NCBI GenBank assembly: GCA_030144725.1
Contig: JASKMD010000003.1
Location: forward strand, 19,820,937 to 19,884,936
Direction of reading: 5' to 3'
Length of the DNA: 64,000 nucleotides
DNA from: Haematococcus lacustris
Taxonomy: Eukaryota > Chlorophyta > Chlorophyceae > Chlamydomonadales > Haematococcaceae
The notes beneath the pieces were generated by a model, which saw only the letters and a list, made by a program, of their open reading frames with translations, made no database searches and was not told the DNA's origin. Shown here piece by piece: positions 47,749 to 59,332 of the stretch; the stretch's first letter is position 1, and every line of letters begins with the position of its first letter. A program made the position numbers and the translations under genes.

Positions 47749-48951
47749 GAGGTGTCAGGGCCAGGAAAGTAGGAAAAGCTTCATGCAAGGGAGGTACTGG
47801 TAGAGTATAGGGGGCTGGGAGGTGGTGGGGCAACAGCCCTAGCGGGCAACGCTGCCATACGGCATGCCAGCTGCCATATGTCATCTCAGCAGGTTTGCTC
47901 CATACAGACAAAACACCACCCCTAGTGGGGGACCTGATGCTGCCTGAGTGTAAGGGGCTGGGAGGTGGTGGGCAAGGAGCAGCATAGACACAGCCACAGC
48001 CTGGTTATGCCAGCCAGCCAGGTGCCTGGCCCACCACACTCAGCCCGGTGCCTGGCCCTGGCCATGCACTGCGTATGCCTGGCTGGCGCCTGCTAGGATG
48101 GGTTGGAATGCATGCCGGCTGCGGCCTGGTAGCCTGCCCGCCCCTGACACCACACGGGGCTGGTGCAGCGCCGAAAAGCTGTGCAGTGGACATCTGCCAC
48201 AGCCAGCTGCTGCCCGCCACTAAGGAGTGGCGGCTGGTCCCGGACCTGCAAGGCGATCCCTGTGGGGCCGTCCAGTGGTACGTGAGTTGCTGGCTGGGCA
48301 AGGGCAGAGAGCAGCTGCAGCGGGCAGTGAACTTGAAGTGGTGGATGACAACAAGGCCCAGCATGCTGGCAGGCGGTGCTGTAGCTTGCAGGCTGCATGC
48401 AACCCATGGAGGGGGCCAGCTGTAGGGATAGGAGGTATAGGTATAGCTACAGGTACTTGCAGGTTGCTAAAGAAGGCCAGCAGGAAGGCAGCACAGGATG
48501 GCAGCTGCGCCAACAGTCCTGCAACTGCTCAGTCTGAGAGCCCCACAGGGCACTGCACACAGGGCTGCACACAGCTGCCAACTGCCATCTTGCCGCAGCG
48601 CAGACCCTTGTTGGGCCTGAGTGAGGTGTTGTGAGGGCCAGCTGACCTTCAAGTGGCCCTCAAGAGCTTGAGGGTGGCTGTGGAGATGTCGAGGGGCTGA
48701 GTCAGTGGGGCCCTGATGCCACATCAGGCCCCCACCAGCCATGTTGGCCCACTGGCTGCCCTCCAACAAGGTGGGCAACCAGGGGGCCAACCAGGCTGAT
48801 GGTTGGTGGGGTGCTGCCGAGGCTAGCATTGTTCCAGCATTGCTCTCATCCCTAGTGACGGACGGCGAGGCGGCCATGGCCTGCCAGCCCCCAGCCAGGG
48901 GTAGGCAAGCTCCACCTGAGGGAGCTGTCGTGTGTGACCCCTCACACGTAC
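47749..48951. other. No gene securely recognised
   Basis: About 1.2 kb of probable intron or decayed element sequence. Short ORFs on both strands exist, but none has splice-consistent support or a known motif. The segment may hold unseen 3' exons of the minus-strand gene. Confidence 0.3.
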
Positions 48952-51900
48952 CGGAATGCCATGAGGGTACTGCCTCAGCAGCTCTGCCGCCAGGGCCTGC
49001 TGCTCCTCCACCTCCAGGGCGACCTGCAGCCAACACCCTCACACCCAGCATGGAGCACCACTGCCCACCAGCACCAGCCTCTGTGTAGCTCAGCCCAGGA
49101 GGGGCAGGGCTGTGGACGTGCGGGGACGTGCGCCAGCCCCAGCCAGCTTGAGTCAGCTACACTGCCGTCACGACATGCAGAATGCAGGCCAAAGCCAGGA
49201 GGGCCGTGGTCAACCAGGCAGTACAAAAGCTCTGCATCACAACATGCGGCTAGCACCTGGTGCAGGGCATGCCGGTGGTGATAAAATTGCAGCCTCGCAG
49301 CCTGACCCCCAGCAGCGGAGCCCCTGGGCTCCTTACCTGCTGGGTGGCGGCGTGGCGCTGCTGCTGCTGCAGCTCACGGTCACGGTTGGGAAAGGTGGAC
49401 CAGAGGGCGGCGGAGGGGCTGCCTGGCGATAGCTGCGGCACGAATGGCACACACAACAGGGGGTGTGATAGGGGGTGCTGCCTGACCTGAGTTGCTCGGG
49501 GCAGGCTGGTGCGTGGCCTGGTTGCATGGGGCAAGGGGTGTTGCCTAGTGTGGTTGCAGGGGTAAACGAGTGTCGCGTTCGTGGCCCTTCCTTGCTGATC
49601 CATTCAATCGCTGATCAAGAGCGCAGCACTGCAACGGTAGCATGCGTTGCGTAGGATGGTCACACCTGTGAAGCAAATCGCGGGGAGTGCTGCGACCAGG
49701 CGCCGTTGCTGCTACCAGACGCGTCGCTCTCCGCATAGTCCGCCGTCAGCAGCGCTGGTCCCGGGAGATGCCGCAGATCACGGGTTGCTGCCGTATTCAT
49801 GCAAGCTGGCGAAGCGGTGCTGCCTTCGACGAGCGGCTGGGCAGAGCGCGGGCGCAGCCCCACCCCGCCAGCGGCTGTGCCTTGAGCGCGCAGTTGCGCA
49901 AGTGCCTCAGCGACCTGCGCCGCCTGCGCTGTGACGCTGCTCCGCAGTATGCTGGCCTCATGCCGGGCCACGAGCAGCTCTGTGCCGGTCCTCGGCGAAA
50001 GGGTGGCATCCAGGTGTGAGGTGGTGCCGTACCGCTCGTCACGGGGGTATGTGCGCTTGCCTGCCGGGACCTGCGCATGGGACACGCCGGGCACGAGAGT
50101 GAGTCGGCCAGTGAAGAACCCATTGTGAGGTAAGCTGGTGTAAGAAACCAACAACATGCTGGAAACCCGACTACATGGCAAGCCGCCTACACAGCAGCCA
50201 GGATTGACCGGCTAAGATGCTGTTGGCTGCAGCAGGTGGAGGGCCAGAGCACGGTGGGATGTAGGGCTGTGTGCACACCTTGAAGTTTGCGATCTCGCAG
50301 CAACGTGATGGAAGCCAAGTGCATGGCATAAGCCGGGCAGCTGGGCAGGCAAAGTAGGGGGCTGGTGAGCTGGGTGGCTGATGTGACACGAGCCTGGCAG
50401 GGGTGTTGCTCTGAGTGAGCCCTGCTGCCCACCTGGACGTCAGTGTAGTGCGCGGGGATGCCCCTGGTTGTGTAGAAGGGCAGGGCGGAGGCGTCGTTGG
50501 CAGCGGTGCGCAGAGGGTGCTCTACGCTGGTCAGGGTCTCCGGGAAGGCGGGCTTGTTGGGCCGCTGTGGGCAGCAGGGCATGGCCGGGGGAGAGCAGCA
50601 GCTGATAGGGCGTGCGGCTCAGGCGATGTAGTGAAGAAGAAAGAAGCACTTGCTAAGAGGCAGCGCTTTGTCGGACAAACACAGTACAGCACTATGCCAT
50701 TAAGCGGACCCTAAGACAGAAGTCACACTAAAGACACTTAGAGCTCTATCCCTGATGGGCTGGCTGAACCTGCCTTACCTTGCATCAACAGTAGGTCATG
50801 TGTACCGACTGTAGAACAGATCCTGTTTAAGTGCTTAAAATGGGCGTGAGCAGGTGCAGCAGACTGAGTCCTCATGCCCAGACACCATGCAGGCACCGTG
50901 CTGCAGCCTCTCCCACACAAGGGCTGTGGATACGCTTATAGTGGACTGGTGCTGTCCTGGGCAAACAAGGTCATGTCAGGGGCTGTTGCCACAACCATCT
51001 GAGAGGCCGCGGTCATGAGGGTGCCAGTCATGGAGGAAACACCTGACAGGATCTGGCAGCACTGTGCTGGCACTGACAGCAGGCAAAGGCAAGCAGGGCA
51101 GAGGTGGGGCTCTGACCTCCTCTGCAGCTGGAGTGGGAGGCGGCCAAGGTGTTGCGGGAGCGCTGGGGCTACTGCAAGCAGCTGGTGGCCTTCTATGGTC
51201 AAGCTGGGCTGTGGAGTGGGGTGCAGACGCGGTCCTCGTGCTGGGGAGGTCTAGCAGGCCTAGCAGGCGCAAGCAAGAGCCAGGCAGGCTGCCCGGCAGG
51301 TGGTCCTGGTGGATGAGCACTGCACCAGCTGGGTCAGCTCATCGGTGAACAGGCCCCAGCCCTGTGAGGAGCCCCTAGGCCGTGAGCAGCCCTCCAGGCC
51401 TGCAGGCTGGAAGCCCAATCAGGGCAGGTGAAGCTCCGCCTGGTGCGCCCAGCCTGGAGCCAGCGGGTTCACCTGCCAGTCTGTGGCTCCATGCAATGCT
51501 ATCAGGCCTGACCCCATGCAACCAAGAGTGCCCTGACCTGGGCTACAAGCAGCTGCCAGACACCCCACCCAAGGCCCAGCAGCAGCAGCCTGTTTTGGCA
51601 CAGCAGTGTGTGCCCCCTCTTGAGCTGTCATCAGCTCACATCAGTGCATGTCTGTCATGCCAACTCTAGCCTGCATGGCTACAAGCGGACGTAGTGGAAA
51701 TTGAGGCTGTCACTGACGGCATGGCAGCATATTTTGCTACATGTAGGAGAGGATGTGAAACACACCAACAAGGAGATGGTCTGCAAGCACAGCAGGATCA
51801 CACAGCCAGCACCTGCCAGTCGTCATACTCCTCCTTGGCACGTGCTTTCTGAGCGTTGTACTCCTGTGCTGCAGCAAAGCGAGGGCCGCAAGGGGTGCTC

Positions 51901-53611
51901 ATGGCTGCAGCCTCGGCTTGCGCATTCTGCAGTGCTTTGGTTGCTTCAAAGTTGTGCCTGCAGCAGGTGCACGTGTGTGTTGTGTCAGGCAAACCAGAAA
52001 ATGCCTGCATGCGTCTGTCAGCTTGTGAATGGGCCTGATGAACTGTGTCGTGTATGTTTTGCTGCTTCCAGGGATAGTCAGTGACGTGACTTACTGCGAT
52101 ATGCGCCGAGTGGGTCTCTCAGGTAGACCATACACAGCTGGCTTTCCTACGTGGGGGAGGTGGGCGCATTTTAGAGGCGGGCTCGCTAAGTGACATTATG
52201 GGGCAGCAGAGGCAGTAGAGCTCGGCAGCGTACCGGCAGGTGCAGCGATTAAGCATGCTGCTGGGGGCTCGAATCGATAACCCTTAGAGTCGTAAAGTGG
52301 CCCTGCCATGATTGAGGCAGGCAGTGCGGTGGCTACTTGCTTGATTAACTTTTCTTTAGTTTTCGATTCGTGCTCGCGAGTTACACCTGAATCGTAAAAG
52401 TAACTCGTCGTTGCCTGCATTACTCCGTTATGGTCGTAAGATGGCATGAATGGCACACGCGCAAGAGCGCGGCCAAGCCTCGCGGGCTTGGTGCCCAAAC
52501 CAGCCTGTACAGGGACAGGGTTGCAGTGCCCAGCACAAAACTCAGTGCAGTGTCACCAAATGTTGCAGCGCTGCTGGAAAGAGCCAACCTCCAGCATAAT
52601 GTGGATGAGCCTCCTAGCCGGGCATCTACAGCAGCACAGCGGAGTGGGCACCCACAGCCACAGCATGGGGCCACTGTGCCGCTGGGTCTGTTCCTGGACC
52701 AACTGCATGCGGTGTGTTGCAGCACCGATAGCTAGTGATATGCCCCATGATGACCATGCGCCATGCTGAGCATGTGATGGCCACAGGGCTGGAGCACTGG
52801 GCGAAGTGCAGCAGGCACCATCAGAGCAGCCGAATACAGCCGTGAGCGGTCAAACAGAGGAGGAGGCAGCACTAGGAGCAGCAGTGCCAGCGGTGGCAAA
52901 GCCGAGGGCTGCGGCCTGGCAGGCAGCATGGCGCACGCAGGGGAGCTGCCTGGCGTCCAGGGGCCTTTGCGTAGAAGGCATACACCTGACCTGAGAGTGC
53001 TGCGCCAGCTGCTGGGCTGGCGGGTGGTGGAGGTGGCAAGTGGTCAAGACATTGGGAGGGTGGAGGAGGTACGGGGCTGTGCTAGAAGTAGGAATCACCC
53101 CTGCACCCGCCACGTGTGGTCCACTGCCACACGCCGCAGTCAGGCCAGAGTTCAAGCTGCCTCTAGAAGGCCTCGCACCGCCTTGAAAAGGGTCAGAAGC
53201 TATACAGTTGGCAGAGTAACGGGCCAGCCTTGGCGAAGCCGTCTGCAGGCAACGGCCTGGGATGCTGTTGTGGCTCCGTCTGATGCGATTGCAGATTCTG
53301 CTGGTGGCGGCTGGACAGGTGGTTCAGGCAGTGGGGGGCAGCGCACAGCCGGCAGTGGGGGAGCGGTCCAGAGTCGCGCTGTCCCGCCACCAGTCCGGGA
53401 CAGTTCGCAGCTTGCTGTTGCGTGTGTCGCGTCCGGTGGAGCTCGCCGCATTCAACTTCTCTGGTGTTGAGCAGCACCTCGTGCCATTGGAGCCGCGGTT
53501 ACTGCCCTGGGCGCAACCCGTGTCACGATACCTGGGCGCGGACTTGCCGAAAGGTGCGCGCTCGACGAACTCGGGATGGTCAGGCGCGTAGTCGTTAGCT
53601 TGAACAGTTGG
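48952..53611 (-). CDS. Unidentified multi-exon protein (partial model)
   Basis: Several minus-strand exons have exact GT-AG borders and compatible phases: 53611-53532 (YAPDHPEFVERAPFGKSAP), 51957-51813 (NAQAEAAAMSTPCGPRF, AKEEYDDWQ), 50564-50433 (RPNKPAFPETLTSVEHPLR), 49432-49337 (AALWSTFPNRDRELQQQQ) and 49023-48952 (EVEEQQALAAELLRQYPHGI). Two more likely exons have uncertain edges: about 52480-52260 (PSYDHNGVMQATTSYFYDSG) and about 50130-49870 (NGFFTGRLTLVPGV, KRTYPRDERYGTT). The Pro/Tyr/Phe-containing linear motifs are reminiscent of axonemal microtubule-associated proteins, but I cannot name a family. Start and stop are not located. Introns host a Fanzor-like remnant and a dispersed repeat. 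Confidence 0.55.
50702..50845. repeat. Dispersed repeat, copy 1
   Basis: Begins GCGGACCCTAAGACAGAAGT and ends near CAGATCCTGTTTAAGTGCTT. The core GTAGGTCATGTG is shared with copy 2 at 57,374. It is probably a piece of a mobile element. It lies just upstream of the exon at 50,564 of the minus-strand gene. Confidence 0.75.
51121..51670 (+). pseudogene. Decayed Fanzor/TnpB-like element
   Basis: Pieces in different frames, in family order: KQLVAFYGQAG (about 51,177), VVLVDEHCTSWVSSSVNRPQ with CEEPLGREQPSRPAGWKP (51,299-51,418), and DLGYKQLPDTPPKAQQQQP (about 51,535-51,590). The pattern VDEH.TS.VSS...CEE...RP.GWKP and the tail PKAQQQQP match the same chlorophycean family recalled for the 47.5-kb fragment. 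Frames are broken and the DRD.NAA block is missing. It sits in the intron between the exons at 51,813 and 50,564, on the opposite strand. Confidence 0.5.
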
Positions 53612-54096
53612 CTGTCACTGATGTATAGAAATGTGCACAGAAATGCATATAAAGGTATAGTATTCTACTTGGCTGATATTCATGAAGGAAACACAGAAGT
53701 TTAGGCTAACATTTGGCTCAGATGTGTAAAACTCTCTACTGTCGATGCTCATGTGAACAAACTGCTTGCCTTAGGGGGCTACTCGCACGAGGGTGCGGAG
53801 GGGCTGACGCTGCGGCGGCCCCCTTCTATAGGCAGCCAAGTAGAGGTCGAAGTAGAAGTAGCGGTGTGTCATTACCACCTTGCTCTCATGGCATGTACAG
53901 CTCCTTCACCCACACCCCCAGGGGCCAGGCTGGAAGGTGCTTCAGTGTCGGGGCTGGTGTGACGCTGCTTTCAGCCTGTCTGTGCGTCCACCATCAGCCC
54001 CTTGGCTCCTGGACCCACGTCAGGGCGCCAGCAGGGGTGCTGCTGCTGCTGCTGCTGCTGGTGGGTGACGGAGGGGTGATGTCCCTGCTGCACCAG
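53612..54096. other. Divergent region between two unidentified genes
   Basis: This lies between the outermost minus-strand exon (53,611) and the first secure plus-strand exon (54,097). It probably contains 5' exons or promoters of one or both genes. Short open frames here could not be phased to either. A (CTG)n run lies at about 54,040-54,061. Confidence 0.35.
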
Positions 54097-57000
54097 GGCT
54101 GCTAGACCTGGGGCGCCAGCAGCTGCACCTCAACTGCCTGCGGCCTCTCCTGAACCCCTACCTGCAAGACGGCCCATTTGGCAAAAAGTGAGGCCAAGCA
54201 GGGTGGGCATGCCATGCAAATGCCCATGCCATGTCACCCATGCCCATGCCAGGCCCTCACCTTACCTGACCAGCGCGTGCCTGACTATGCCACCCTCCCC
54301 TCCCCTTACGCCTACTCAGCCGGCCTGGTCACCCTTGCCTAGCCCAGTCTGCACCCGCCCCCTGTTGGCCTTGGCAGGATGCCTAGCCGCAGGGTTTTGG
54401 AGGGTGCGGGGCGCAAGGACCTGGTGCAGCTGGTGCAGAGGGCTGGTGGCACCACGCAGGTGGCGGCGGCACTGGGGCTGCACAGCGCTCGACGACCTGC
54501 AGGTTCGGCAGCAGGGCGGCTGGCAGGATCGGACAAGCTGGTCAAGACAGGGCTGGGTTCGACGCAGATGGTGGCCGAGCGGTCGGGTTGCCGGGCCGCG
54601 CGGCCCTGTGTATGGAACATGCGGAGAGGCTTGCAGCGTCATGACGGCTGCAGGACCCTATTTCTTTCTTAGCAGGTCAGCGGTGTGGCGGACGGGTGGT
54701 GAAATTGGTGATGTGTGATGAAGTGTGTGGTGTACACCTGCAGGCTATTGGTGCGACCCGCTGACGCTTGAGGTCGCGTTGGCCTGCTTTGTCGCGCGTC
54801 AATGGGTGCAGCTGCCCGGCAGTGGCAGTCGCTCGACGTACTTTTACAACCCGGTCAGCCGGCGCATCAGTGCCGAGCTGCCAAGATTGCCGCAGCATCT
54901 CGCAAGAGAAGCGCACCCGCTGCAAACGGCCGCAGACCCACCGGCAGATAACAGCGGTAGGCCACGTGCACGGTGGCCGCTGGAGCAAAATCCGGATAGC
55001 TGGGAGTTGGGCGAGGGGCAGGAAGAGCTGCTGGCGCTGGACCACCCTGACGATCGCGTGATGCCAACAGCCCTACAGCTGAAAGCCGCTAAAAGGTGTG
55101 AGAAGAGTGTATGGAGGGGCCCGCCCGCCTGCCTGGCCCCCCCTGCTGCAGCTTGGCGTTGTCTAATGTGGCCCGGCGTGGCATGGCAGGTGGGACCTTT
55201 ACCACGCCCTGATAGCAGCAGGTGGGCATCGAGAAGTGGCTCAGCTGCTGGGCCGTCGCCTGGCCAGCCACCGTGGCGTGCTGGATACCAGCACAGCCCT
55301 AGCCCCAGCAGCAGCTGAGCCCCGCCCCTCCCCCTCAACAGCACAGCAGGCCACATTGCGCAGCAGCAGCAGCAGGCAGCTGACCTGCTCGGTCCCCCTC
55401 AGCCAACTCAGGCTGGGCAGGCAGGGCCGCCTGCGCCCTCCCCCCAGCTGCTGTCGGACCTGGAGGAGGAGCTGGCTGCGCTGGTGGCTGAGCTGGAGCT
55501 GGCGCCCGGCAGCATGCCCACTGAGCAGCAGCTGCTGGAGTGCGGGCGGGCAGACCTGGTCGGGGTGGGTGGCTTGGGAGGGGATGGCAAAGGCAGCAGC
55601 AGGGGCAGCAGGGGGTAGATGTGGGCGGCAGAGGGGCAGGGGAAGAAGGAGCAGGAACGAGAGGTATGCTGGGGATATGGCAGGGGAGGGGTGGGAGCAA
55701 GGCAGGGGAGGGCAAGGGGCAGGTATGCAGGTATGGCGAGCAGCAGGTTGGCATTGTGGTGCCGGTCAGGGAGGCGTGAGAATGCATGCGGTGTGGTGTC
55801 GGTGTTGCTGGCAGTGTGAGGTGGTGTGAGGGTGGGGGTGACGTTCGGGGGGCAGAGGGAACTCCTGGGACCCTGGGTGGGTCCCGCATGAGGTAGGTGG
55901 GGGCCATGCAAGGGGTCATGGGCGGGGGGGCAGCCAAGGCAGGGCATCCGACCTGACCTTGCCCCAGCCTGCACCCCCTGCCAACACCTCCTGCTGCGTC
56001 CTTGGTTGCACCTGGAGGTGTGGTTGAGAAGCGCACAAGGCTGCCAGTACGTGGTGCTGCTGGTGACTCGTACAGCTTGATCCGCCATCAGCCAAAGATC
56101 AAGGGATGAGGCGGCCTGCTCAGCGCTTGGTGGCCTTGCTTGGCTGTGCAGCCTGATCAGCCAAGGCATGGGGGGTGGGAGGGTGCCTGGTGGTAAGCTG
56201 CACTCCTTGATGGGGGAGACCTTGGTGGGGCACAAGGCTGGCAGTGCGGCCGGGTTGGCACTGCTGGGCCTCTCATCCGCCCCGACACTTACCGCCCTGA
56301 CACTCTCCCACCCATCACTCCCATCACTCCTTTCTCAGCTTGGTGACAGCTGCCTTGTGGTGGGTTGCTGGCGCCCAGTGGAGGTCTTGCTGGGTGCTTG
56401 CCCTCCTGCTGCTCCAGGCTGTCCGCAAGCTGGGTGGCTTTGCCGCGGCTGCCAGCGCCTTGGGCAGGAGAAGCAGGCGCTGCCCTAGGGGCGCTGCTGC
56501 TGACCAGGACAGGGCGGCCCACAGCCTGCTGCTGCTGCTGCTGCAGCACCACCTGGAGTCAGGGCAGGCAGCAGCCGGCAGTGCTCCTGCTGCTCGCGAC
56601 AATGGAAGCAGCCGCAGTGGTGGCAGCAGAGGCAGTGGCAGTGACAGCAGCGGCGGGGCCACTAGCGGCAGCAGGGGCAGCAGCGGGGGTGGCAGGGGCA
56701 TTGACAGCAGCAATGACAGCAGGGTCTCTAGCAGTGGCAGGGGCCGCAGCGGGGGTGGCGGTGGCAGGCATCGCAAGGAGGAGGTGCTGGAGGTGCTACA
56801 GCGCCTTGGCTTTGATGAGCTCAAGGCAGTGGCTGAGCATGTGCAGCAAGGCCAGTGCCTGAGGCAGCTGCTGCTGCATGCGGCAGGGGGCAGGGTGGGG
56901 GGCACGGCAGCAGCCAGGGGAGGGAGTGCAGGTGACGTCATGGTCACAGCGGGTGGGGCTGGGGTGGCCTCAGGCCCTGGTGCAGCTGATGCAGGCGGGG

Positions 57001-57590
57001 TGGTAGGGGGGAGGTCAGCAGCCACCGGGGCCAGCTGTGGCGGCAGCAGCTCCGCCCTGTCAGGGTTCAGGGGGGCTGCGGGGGGCTCAGGGGCGCCAGG
57101 GGGGGGCCAGGGGGCCGGGGGGGTCAGGCTTGCGCCTGCCTACCCGGGCGCAGCTGGTGGCAGCGGGGCGCATGGACATCTTGTATGCCTTGCAGCTGCA
57201 TGGCAGTGAAGCGCTGCTAGAGCGGTGAGAAGGGGGGGCCAGGGAGAGGGGGGGCGAGGGCGGGGCAGGGGGCGAGGGCAGGGAGAAGGTTTGGGGCAGG
57301 TGCTGGTGAGAAAGAACGAGGCCCTCGCTCTAAGGCATCGCCCACTGGACTGACTGGGTGAAGCAGTGAGGCACTGAGCGGACCCTAAGACAGAAGTCAC
57401 ACTTAAGACACGGAGAGCTCTACCCCTGATGGCCTGACCTGTGGGTTCCCAGGGCCTACCCCTGGGCCTACCCATGGGCTTTCCTAGCTTACTTTGCACC
57501 AGCAGTAGGTCATGTGCACCAACTGTAGCACAGATCCTGTCCAAGTGCTTGTAACGTCAGGTTGGCCTACCAACCTACGATGGACCAACT

Positions 57591-57635
<45 letters not shown>

Positions 57636-57881
57636 TCTACTGGAGGCGGGCTAGTGCCAGTATGTCCCAACATCAGCGTATCACTGTACCGGCTTCCGGG
57701 GTAACACTGCATGGAGGTGCATGGAGGTGCATGGAGGTGCATGCTGTGTGATGCATGGTGCAGGTGTGGACTGGCAGAGCTGCGGCTGCACCGTGGCGGG
57801 CGGAAGCGGCTCAAGGAGCCCACTGCTGCTGCTGCTGTTCCTGCTGCTGCTGCTGCTGCTGCTGTGGTGCCACTCGCTTGA
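54097..57881 (+). CDS. Protein with repeated 'MPT..L...GR.DL......GG...A..LG' motif
   Basis: Phase-consistent exons: 54097-54187, 54378-54502, 54744-55095, 55190-55277, 55448-55564, 56418 onward, an exon ending 57224, and 57764-57881 (stop). Four or more copies of a helical motif are visible. Repeat 1 is MPSRRVLEGAGRKDLVQLVQ plus GGTTQVAAALGL, then GYW. Repeat 2 is MPTALQLKAAKRWDLYHALI plus GGHREVAQLLG. Repeat 3 is MPTEQQLLECGRADLVG plus LGGFAAAASALG. Repeat 4 is LPTRAQLVAAGRMDILYALQ plus LLERCGLAEL. Most repeats are split by an intron inside or just after the GR.DL segment. I recall this motif from plant and algal proteins, often plastid-targeted, but not a proven function. The region 56,500-57,130 is Gly/Ser/Ala low complexity and its splicing is unresolved. 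The start codon is not found. Confidence 0.65.
57374..57555. repeat. Dispersed repeat, copy 2
   Basis: Shares GCGGACCCTAAGACAGAAGT and the CAGTAGGTCATGTG and CAGATCCTGTCCAAGTGCTT blocks with copy 1 near 50,702, in the same orientation. It is longer in the middle (GGGCCTACCC repeats). It lies in the intron 57,225-57,763 of the plus-strand repeat-motif gene. Confidence 0.75.
57591..57634. repeat. (CAG)14 microsatellite
   Basis: About 14 CAG triplets in the same intron as dispersed repeat copy 2. Short (ATGGAGGTGC)n tandem copies follow at 57,710-57,742. Confidence 0.92.
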
Positions 57882-59332
57882 AGGTGCTTCCCAGACCAGG
57901 AGGGTGTGACCAGGGTGTGATCAGGGTGTGACTACAACCACACGGCAGCTGCTGCAGCATGATACCGGTGTCGGCGGCAGCACCAGGGCGAAGTGGCAGT
58001 GGTGGAGGGGGGCAGTCAGGGACAGCTATCCCATAAGCGCACTGCCTACACCGCTGCTCACAGTGCCCAGGCGAGCCGGGACAGGGCCAGCGGAGCTCTC
58101 CCTCAGCCGAGGAATTGATGATGGTGGGTTTCCTCCGCTGAAGCCGTGGGCCAGTCGGCCGTCAGGCAGCAGCCTGGCCAGGTGTGGCGTGCGCGACGTG
58201 CATAGCTAGCTGGTGGCACAGGTTTAACATCCTTCAGGCCCGCACCACTGAAGTCATACCACTGATGGTTCATACTCGATGGTTCATACCACCGAAGAAA
58301 CTGATGCTTCTTACAACTGAAGCCACTGTCAGCTGTTAGGCTGTTGGGCCCCTCAGGACGGCGACACTGCCATGGGCCCTGGGCGCCAGGACATGGCAGC
58401 TCAGGACAGCGACTTGAGACCACGGTGCTGCCATACACGGGCTGACATGTTTGTGGTGCCAGGCTAGCAGGCTTACCAGGCTAAGATGGCGAGGCTGCCA
58501 TGCTGTTGTAGCCAAGCTAACCAATGCTGTTCTTGACTATCTGCTGAGGCGATGGCGCGCTACTGCCGGCCTGCTCCATTGTTCGTGCCTTGCATACGTT
58601 TACTACTATCTCGCGTTGATTAGCAGCTGTGCAGCTGCACGTGCTGCGTTGCAAGGGCCGCCACTACTGGCACAACCCACTTACAATGCGCTACGATCTC
58701 AACATAATGTCGCCATATACTGAACCAATGGTGTCGCTGAGCGTCAGGCCCTGACTTAACGTGGTTGCCTCCCACGTGGCCAAGTTAGTGAGGGCAGGCA
58801 ACCCACACTCCCCTGGCGCCACAAACACTCCTTCCCACGCAACACATCTCCTGCCAGCTGCACCTGGGTATGCTCGGGTGCTCCTCCCCCTCGCTGTCAC
58901 CCTGATAATTGTAACCCTCATGCGCCACCTCTCAAACGCTGGCATGTTAGCACCTGCACCTCCTTGCCCCTCCCAGCCTTCCCGTCCCGTCCTTGCCCCT
59001 CCCAGTCGTCGCCTCCCTCTTAGCATTGCCCCTCTTAGCCTCCCTGGTATACGCCTACTGCTATGCACAGCACAACAAGGGGTGTGGCTGATGCAGCTGC
59101 AAGATGTTGTCATCAGTGAGTGTTGTTGCCACCATCATCATCATCAGCAGCAGCAGCAGCGCTACATGTCGTTCTCGCGCCGACGTTGCAGCAATACACC
59201 GCTCACATGGACTCAACATGGTGTCTGTGTTGAGGGTGCAGGAGGACAAGATCGCAGTGAATCTGATGGGGCGTCAGCCCTGCAGTGGGGAGGCAGCCTC
59301 GAGGCCTTTGCCAACTCAGCGAGCTCGGGCCT
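57882..59332. other. No gene recognised
   Basis: About 1.45 kb between two convergent genes. It contains moderate-length ORFs without recognisable domains and a (CATCAT)/(CAG) stretch near 59,130-59,165. It should include both 3' UTRs. Confidence 0.35.

Noticed and set aside
52960..53070. PRC-barrel/RimM-like peptide LLGWRVVEVASGQDIGRVEE on the plus strand
   Set aside because: Short, isolated and inside an intron of the minus-strand gene; no neighbouring exon continues a RimM or PRC-barrel domain. It could be revisited with RNA data.
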